From: Colimorpha sp034178965
GTDB lineage: Bacteria > Bacteroidota > Bacteroidia > Bacteroidales > P3
NCBI GenBank assembly: GCA_034178965.1
Contig: JAXFQM010000133.1
Span: 1 to 10,607, forward strand
Length of the DNA: 10,607 nt
Reading direction: 5' to 3'
Position 1 is the first letter of the stretch. Every line of letters starts with the position of its first letter. The notes below the pieces were generated by a model. The model was not told the DNA's origin, ran no database searches, and saw nothing but the letters and a program-made list of their open reading frames with translations. This document shows, one piece after another, positions 6,645 through 10,607 of the stretch. The position numbers and the translations under genes were made by a program.

Positions 6645-7591
6645 GAATAGTCTTTATGGGCACGCCCGACTTTGCGGTAGCATCCTTGGATGCCATCGTG
6701 AAAGCGGGTTTTGAGGTGGCAGGCGTGGTCACCGTACCCGACCGCCAAACAGGGCGTGGCCTAAAAATGACAGGCTCACCCGTTAAGCAATATGCCCTTG
6801 AACACCACCTGCTCTTATTGCAACCCGAGAAACTGCGCAATGAGCATTTTCTTGAGCAACTGCGGAACTTGAATGCTGATTTATTCGTTGTGGTAGCTTT
6901 CCGCATGCTGCCCGTTGCGGTGTGGTCCATGCCTCCGTTGGGAACTTTCAACCTGCATGCCTCCCTGCTGCCAAACTACCGTGGCGCTGCTCCTATAAAC
7001 TGGGCTCTTATCAACGGAGAAACTGAAACGGGCGTCACCACCTTCCTCTTAAACGAACGCATAGACGAGGGCGAAATTTTGCTTCAAGAAAAGACCCCCA
7101 TCGCCGACAACGACAACGCTGGCAGCCTGCACGACCGTCTTGCCACCATAGGCAGCAAGGTAGTGGTGAAAACCATTGAAGGACTGGCAAGCGGCCTTTT
7201 GAAACCCCAGGCACAACCACAGACGGCAAATCCCCTGCCCGCGCCAAAGATTTTCAAGGAGGACTGCGCTATCCACTGGGACTGGTCAGGGGAACGCATA
7301 GTGAATTTCGTGCGCGGACTCTCCCCCTACCCAGCCGCCACTATGCAGATGACCGACGCAAAAGGAAAGGAACATCAAATAAAAGTGTTCGACGTACGCT
7401 TCGAACCCTCCCCAAAAGTCAATAATGACGAGCCTTTTAGCATAAAAACTTTGCAAAATAAGCGGCTATTTTTCTCGGTTTCATCAGGTTTCATCGAGAT
7501 TTTGAGCCTGCAACTCAATGGAAAAAAGCGAAATAACGCAGAAGAGTTCTTGCGCGGACACGATGTAATGAATTGGAATTTAATTATATAG
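6641..7591 (+). CDS. fmt: Methionyl-tRNA formyltransferase
   Basis: Fmt transfers a formyl group from 10-formyltetrahydrofolate to Met-tRNA(fMet), making the bacterial initiator tRNA. The open frame extends upstream into ribH, but the true start is 6641: it forms an ATGA overlap with the ribH stop and gives the canonical N-terminus MRIVFMGTPDFA. The product is 316 residues, the usual size. The formyltransferase domain has VPDRQTGRG (33-40), the catalytic N104 and H106 in FNLHASLLPNYRG, and D142 in the IDEGEIL segment, completing the Asn-His-Asp set. The C-terminal tRNA-binding OB-like domain begins near 210 and contains WSGERIVNFVRGLSPYPAA. It is the last gene of the rpoN cluster; the next gene has its own promoter. 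Confidence 0.97.
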   Translation: MRIVFMGTPDFAVASLDAIVKAGFEVAGVVTVPDRQTGRGLKMTGSPVKQYALEHHLLLLQPEKLRNEHFLEQLRNLNADLFVVVAFRMLPVAVWSMPPLGTFNLHASLLPNYRGAAPINWALINGETETGVTTFLLNERIDEGEILLQEKTPIADNDNAGSLHDRLATIGSKVVVKTIEGLASGLLKPQAQPQTANPLPAPKIFKEDCAIHWDWSGERIVNFVRGLSPYPAATMQMTDAKGKEHQIKVFDVRFEPSPKVNNDEPFSIKTLQNKRLFFSVSSGFIEILSLQLNGKKRNNAEEFLRGHDVMNWNLII

Positions 7592-7629
7592 AATACTTGG
7601 CTGAATATTTTGCGAAAAAATTGACTTTT

Positions 7630-7663
7630 TTTCCCGCCATAATGAAAAATTTGCGTACATTTG
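7630..7663 (+). promoter_or_regulatory. Promoter of the HU gene
   Basis: TACATTTG (7656-7663) is an exact Bacteroidetes -7 element. The -33 element is weak: the end of a T-run (TTTC, 7630-7633) is 22 bases upstream. Transcription should start near 7668-7671, giving a short A/T-rich leader of about 30 bases. An imperfect A/T-rich inverted repeat (about 7613-7633) lies between fmt and this promoter and could weakly terminate the operon. Confidence 0.6.
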
Positions 7664-7701
7664 CAACGTAAAATTTCATTAATCCTTAAATTGTTTCAAA
7701 C

Positions 7702-7965
7702 ATGAACAAAAGTGAACTTATTGATGCCATCGCTAAAAACAGCGGTTTGACAAAGACGGATTCCCGCAAAGCCTACGAAGGTCTCGTAGATGCCATCAAC
7801 GCCGGTCTGAAGAAAAAAGACCCCATCACACTGATTGGTTTTGGCACCTTCAGCACCGTCAAGAGAGAAGCGCGCACTGGCCGCAACCCCCGCACTGGCG
7901 AGAAAATCAAAATCGCAGCCAAGAAAGTTGTGAAATTCAAGCCCAGCAAGAATCTCGGGAAATAA
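7702..7965 (+). CDS. hup: HU/IHF-family DNA-binding protein
   Basis: This is a small basic nucleoid protein that bends and packages DNA as a dimer. The 87-residue sequence is HU-like over its whole length: MNKSELIDAIAKNSGLTKTD at the start, GFGTFSTVKREARTGRNPRTGE (about residues 47-68) carrying the family signature and the DNA-intercalating Asn-Pro at the arm tip, and a C-terminal FKPSKNL segment. Length is close to the usual 90. It stands alone with a strong -7 element before it and an intrinsic terminator after it, consistent with a highly expressed single-gene transcript. I cannot tell which HU paralogue of the genome it is. Confidence 0.95.
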   Translation: MNKSELIDAIAKNSGLTKTDSRKAYEGLVDAINAGLKKKDPITLIGFGTFSTVKREARTGRNPRTGEKIKIAAKKVVKFKPSKNLGK

Positions 7966-7990
7966 CCTTGAAATTGACGCACAATTTACA

Positions 7991-8029
7991 AAAGTTCCTT
8001 TTCCTTTGGCGGAAAAGGGCTTTTTTTTT
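7991..8029 (+). terminator. Rho-independent terminator after the HU gene
   Basis: CCTTTTCC (7997-8004) pairs perfectly with GGAAAAGG (8011-8018) around a 6-base loop, followed by GC and nine T (8021-8029). Flanking AAAG and CTTT can lengthen the stem. It starts about 25 bases after the stop codon and is a textbook terminator for rightward transcription. Confidence 0.88.
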
Positions 8030-8516
8030 CTGCTCCCAAAGTGCAATCCTTGCCTTTCTGAGCTGAAAATAGAATGGCCTTGATAACGGGTCTGTAGAAC
8101 ATGCCTGCGAGCGCAACCCAATCCACAAGTGCCTTGCAACAAGCCTACAACGCCGAACAGTGGAACTTGAACTCCGCTAAAAAACGTTTCTTCCGTCGCC
8201 TACAGGCATGGATTATTCAAAGAAAAACGGAACAAGAGCGAAACAACCCCGTCACAACCAGCCAAAGCTCCGATGTCAGCCACCCTGCAATGAAAAACGG
8301 CCAGTTTTGCCACCACTTCACTAACTGGTGAACCCTCCCACGCCAACATGAAACAAAGTTGCTCATGATGAGAGCACATGCCCAACCTTCGTTTTCGAGA
8401 AAGGTTTCGTTAACAGCAAAGTTGCCCCCGACGCCAAGCAGCAATCATCCTCGTTATTTTTTCTCCATTTCGCCGTCAACACAGCGGCGGCTCGTATGGC
8501 ATATTTTTTTTACTTT
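8030..8516. other. Gene-free stretch with several short hairpins
   Basis: I find no convincing protein gene in these 487 bases. The longest + strand frame from ATG (8101-8331, 76 residues) and the overlapping minus-strand frames lack recognisable motifs, a promoter or neighbouring context. Three short inverted repeats follow each other: CCAGTT/AACTGG (8301-8328), TGCTC/GAGCA (8360-8376) and AACCTT/AAGGTT (8394-8416). No tRNA fold, CRISPR repeat or transposase pattern is visible. It may be decayed coding DNA, an unrecognised small RNA, or plain spacer. Confidence 0.5.
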
Positions 8517-8530
8517 GTAACAAATGTTAC
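8517..8530. promoter_or_regulatory. Probable HcpR operator, GTAAC-N4-GTTAC
   Basis: GTAACAAATGTTAC consists of perfect GTAAC/GTTAC arms around AAAT; one more base pair (A/T) matches inward. Crp/Fnr-family dimers bind such short inverted repeats. From memory, comparative work on HcpR outside Desulfovibrio described a GTAAC-N4-GTTAC-type motif before hcp genes. The centre (8523.5) lies about 41-43 bases before the predicted transcription start, the class II activator position. The next downstream genes are an HcpR-like regulator and hcp. Confidence 0.65.
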
Positions 8531-8552
8531 CCACCACTATGCTATTAGATTG

Positions 8553-8560
8553 TATCTTTG
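8553..8560 (+). promoter_or_regulatory. -7 element of the hcpR-hcp promoter
   Basis: TATCTTTG is an exact Bacteroidetes -7 box, with a predicted start near 8564-8567. No TTTG is found 19-22 bases upstream; that interval ends at the GTAAC-N4-GTTAC palindrome, which suggests an activator-dependent promoter. The nearest TTTG (8514-8517) overlaps the palindrome and is too far away (35 bases). Confidence 0.65.
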
Positions 8561-8579
8561 CAGAATAAAAAAGCAGGAT

Positions 8580-8795
8580 ATGGAACCGGAAAAAACAATG
8601 TATATTCCTAACGCTGTTGACTATGTGGCTAACAGCGCATCGGGCAGCATGTTCACAAAAAAACGATGCTTGCCACTGTCCGATTTCGCTCAAAGCCAGC
8701 ATACGTCTTTCCGGATTTTAGGCCTATGGAGAAACTCGCTTCCCCGCGTCCTGTGGCAAGAGAAGTTGCTTGGCCAAAAAAGTTTCACAACGTAA
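8580..8795 (+). CDS. Possible small leader ORF before hcpR, uncertain
   Basis: This frame starts with an ATG about 15 bases after the predicted transcription start and would encode 71 residues (MEPEKTMYIPNAVDYV at the start, QEKLLGQKSFTT at the end). A second ATG is at codon 7. The product is hydrophilic with a single Cys, no signal peptide and no family I recognise. In favour: it is the first ORF on the predicted mRNA and occupies most of an otherwise unusually long leader. Against: the frame is open upstream of the ATG too, and nothing in the composition proves translation. It may be a non-coding leader instead. Confidence 0.3.
   Translation: MEPEKTMYIPNAVDYVANSASGSMFTKKRCLPLSDFAQSQHTSFRILGLWRNSLPRVLWQEKLLGQKSFTT
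8639..8684 (+). other. Stem-loop in the hcpR leader
   Basis: GCAGCAT (8644-8650) pairs with ATGCTTGC (8666-8673) with one bulged base, and the outer ATCGG (8639-8643) pairs with CCGAT (8680-8684) across a six-base internal bulge. The A-rich loop has seven A in a row. There is no following T-run, so it is not a standard terminator. It could be a leader structure affecting hcpR expression or a chance fold inside a coding frame. Confidence 0.3.
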
Positions 8796-8870
8796 AATCA
8801 ACATACCGCTTATCCCAACACTGAAAAAAGCGTGGCGGTAAACCTCTCCTTACCCGACAATATTGATATA

Positions 8871-9491
8871 ATGAATACATTGGATATCAAAAACATGTCT
8901 CTTTTTGCCTCCTGCAACGAGGCCGACTTAAAGTTGTTGCTGCAAGCCCCCCACAAACTGAACGTCTATCGCAAGGGACAGGTGGTCATTGAGCGCGGCA
9001 CCCCCTGCTTGTCGCTAATGGTGCTCTTGAGCGGCAAAGCCGAAAGTCGCCTTGGAGGAGACGAGGGGCGAGAAGTGATAGTGGAGAGCTTCAGGGCGCC
9101 ACGGCTGCTGGCCCCTATTTTTCTCTTTGCGCAGGACAACACGATGCCTGTTGAGGTACGGGCCGACGATGGGACGGAAGTGCTTTTCATCAATCGCGAG
9201 GCGTTTTTTGAATTCATGCGCGCTCATCCCAGCGTGTTGCGAGCATTCCTCGGCATGATATCGGAACGCGGACGCTTCTTGAGCGACAAAGTGCGCAGCT
9301 TTGCCACCAAAAACCTGCAAAGCCGAATATCTGAATATTTGGAGATCCACGGCGGCATTAGTTCCGTAGCCATGGCAGCGGAGCATTTGGGCGTAAAGCG
9401 CCCGTCACTGAGCAGAGTGCTGGCTAAAATGCTGGCCGAAGGTTCCATCAAAAAAGACAATAGTAAACGCTACATATTAATCAAAAAATAA
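8871..9491 (+). CDS. hcpR: Crp/Fnr-family transcription regulator, HcpR-like
   Basis: The 206-residue protein has a cyclic-nucleotide-binding-like beta-barrel (about 8-115), a dimer helix (about 118-150) and a winged helix-turn-helix (about 163-200, with AAEHLGVKRPSLSRVLAKM giving the two helices). It lacks a ligand set for known sensors of the family: only C15 and C46 are present, so no Fnr-type 4Fe-4S cluster is expected, and the GELG...RSA pocket that binds cAMP in Crp is replaced by a segment around LLAPIFLFAQ. The position 4 bases before hcp makes it the likely hcp activator, like HcpR of Porphyromonas gingivalis, which responds to nitrite/NO and is reported to use heme; its sensing here is inference. 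The ATG at 8871 is preferred; an in-frame GTG at 8832 would add 13 unlike residues. Confidence 0.88.
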   Translation: MNTLDIKNMSLFASCNEADLKLLLQAPHKLNVYRKGQVVIERGTPCLSLMVLLSGKAESRLGGDEGREVIVESFRAPRLLAPIFLFAQDNTMPVEVRADDGTEVLFINREAFFEFMRAHPSVLRAFLGMISERGRFLSDKVRSFATKNLQSRISEYLEIHGGISSVAMAAEHLGVKRPSLSRVLAKMLAEGSIKKDNSKRYILIKK

Positions 9492-9495
9492 GTAT

Positions 9496-10607
9496 ATGGA
9501 CGAAAAAATGTTTTGTTTCCAGTGTCAGGAAACCGCCGGTGGTACCGGTTGCAAAATCTCTGGCGTATGCGGGAAAACACCCGAGGTGGCACACGCACAA
9601 GACTTGCTGATTTTCTCACTGAAAGGACTGGGAGTCATCGCGAACCGCGTGCAATGCGATAACGAGGGCCACTACTGTGAATACCGCCGGCATGTCCACG
9701 CGTTCGTAAACGATGCCCTTTTCTGCACCATCACAAACGCCAATTTTGACATGGAGAGCATCTACGCACGCGTGGACCAAGCCATCGAAATGCGCGACCA
9801 ATGGAAAGAACGCGCCAAAGGCAAAGGCGTTGAACTGCCTGCAATGGACGAGTTGGACTGGCATGTCTCTCGCAAAGACTACGACACGAAAGCCCTACAA
9901 GTGGGAGTGTTGAGCGAAGGAAACGAAGACATACGCTCCTTAAAGCAACTGGTTACCTATGGTCTCAAAGGCATGGCGGCCTATTTGGAACACGCCGCAC
10001 GACTTGGCATGGTGGACGATGACATCAATGAATACATCCTGCACGCCCTTGGCGAACTGGTTACCTGCAACGATGCCAACGCCCTTACAGACTTGGTGCT
10101 CAAAACAGGCGAATGGGGCGTGAAAGCCATGGCCCTGCTTGACAAGGCCAATACCACGGCATTTGGCAACCCAGAGGTGTCGGAAGTGAATATAGGCGTC
10201 GGAACACGTCCCGGCATCCTTATCAGCGGACACGACCTGAACGACTTGGAACAACTGCTCGAACAAAGCAAGGATGCAGGTATTGATATCTACACCCACA
10301 GCGAAATGTTGCCCGCACACTACTACCCTCGCTTGAAACGCTATGCGCATCTTAAAGGTAACTATGGCAACGCTTGGTGGCGCCAACGCGAAGAGTTTGC
10401 TTCCTTCAACGGCCCCGTGCTGTTCACCACCAACTGTATCGTGCCCCCCATGAACGGGGCGGAATACAAAAACCGAATGTTCACCACCAACAGCGCCGGC
10501 TTCCCTGGATGCAAACACATTCAAGCAGACGCCAACGGCAAAAAGGACTTCAGCGAAATCATCGAATTGGCAAAACGATGCGAAGCCCCTCAACAAATAG
10601 AAACTGG
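9496..10607 (+). CDS. hcp: Hybrid cluster protein (hydroxylamine reductase), 3' end outside window
   Basis: The frame is open from the ATG at 9496 to the window edge: 370 complete codons, about two thirds of the usual 545 or so. Hcp carries two Fe-S centres and reduces NO (to N2O) or hydroxylamine, protecting anaerobes from nitrosative stress in the cytoplasm. The N-terminal cluster ligands are C7, C10, C19 and C25, a C-X2-C-X8-C-X5-C pattern typical of the 4Fe-4S class found in strict anaerobes rather than the enterobacterial 2Fe-2S class. Visible hybrid-cluster ligands are H246 (SGHD), E270 (HSEM) and C314 (TTNCIVPP), each two residues later than the corresponding Desulfovibrio positions; the remaining Cys/Glu/Lys ligands lie beyond the edge. 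It follows hcpR by 4 bases, so both should be on one mRNA driven from the 8553 promoter. Confidence 0.96.
   Translation, partial: MDEKMFCFQCQETAGGTGCKISGVCGKTPEVAHAQDLLIFSLKGLGVIANRVQCDNEGHYCEYRRHVHAFVNDALFCTITNANFDMESIYARVDQAIEMRDQWKERAKGKGVELPAMDELDWHVSRKDYDTKALQVGVLSEGNEDIRSLKQLVTYGLKGMAAYLEHAARLGMVDDDINEYILHALGELVTCNDANALTDLVLKTGEWGVKAMALLDKANTTAFGNPEVSEVNIGVGTRPGILISGHDLNDLEQLLEQSKDAGIDIYTHSEMLPAHYYPRLKRYAHLKGNYGNAWWRQREEFASFNGPVLFTTNCIVPPMNGAEYKNRMFTTNSAGFPGCKHIQADANGKKDFSEIIELAKRCEAPQQIET

Noticed and set aside
6645..7701. FMN riboswitch or other rib regulation around ribH
   Set aside because: ribH sits inside an operon with only 35 bases before it and no conserved riboswitch core is visible; nothing supports one downstream either.
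8101..8331. 76-residue + strand ORF in the gap after HU
   Set aside because: It has no promoter, family motif or supportive context, and follows a strong terminator.
8832..8849. GGTAA-N8-TTACC inverted repeat (8837-8854 area) before hcpR as a second HcpR site
   Set aside because: Its arm spacing is two bases longer than in GTAAC-N4-GTTAC, so it does not fit the same dimer.
1..10607. CRISPR array, tRNA/rRNA genes, phage or conjugative genes
   Set aside because: I looked for regularly spaced repeats, cloverleaf folds and typical mobile-element genes on both strands and saw none beyond the transposase relic.

Overview
The window looks like chromosomal DNA of a Bacteroidales bacterium, probably Prevotella-like. 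The evidence is the Bacteroidetes-type promoters (TAnnTTTG at -7, sometimes with TTTG about 20 bases upstream), the lack of Shine-Dalgarno sequences before clear starts, an EF-G2-type elongation factor paralogue, an acidic-linker sigma-54, and an HcpR/Hcp pair of the anaerobe type. Genus is inference. All confident genes are on the + strand.

Layout. Positions 1-160 are AT-rich and hold a leftward promoter for a gene outside the window. Positions 161-577 are the frameshifted C-terminal relic of an IS982-family-like transposase. A strong intrinsic terminator (650-677) separates it from the promoter of an EF-G paralogue (802-2934), whose GTPase motifs are altered. A long hairpin follows. Next comes a tightly packed run that reads as one operon: rpoN (sigma-54), a polytopic membrane protein, a secreted M23/LysM peptidase, ribH and fmt. 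Two of its junctions are 4-base ATGA overlaps. A DNA-binding HU gene follows with its own promoter and terminator.

Positions 8030-8516 contain no convincing gene. From 8517 on there is a compact nitrosative-stress unit: a palindrome GTAAC-N4-GTTAC, a -7 element 22 bases downstream, a roughly 300-base leader with a possible 71-residue ORF and a stem-loop, a Crp/Fnr-family regulator (HcpR-like), and 4 bases later the hybrid cluster protein gene hcp, cut by the window end.

How it fits together. Most of the window is housekeeping: translation (EF-G2, Fmt), transcription (sigma-54), riboflavin synthesis, envelope remodelling and nucleoid structure. The two parts that merit attention are the EF-G paralogue, which has lost the catalytic His and the Lys of NKxD, and the hcpR-hcp control region. 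There the palindrome sits where a -33 box should be, suggesting class II activation by the regulator encoded just downstream. I found no clearly unprecedented multi-gene system; the long hcpR leader and the gene-free stretch before it are the least explained parts.
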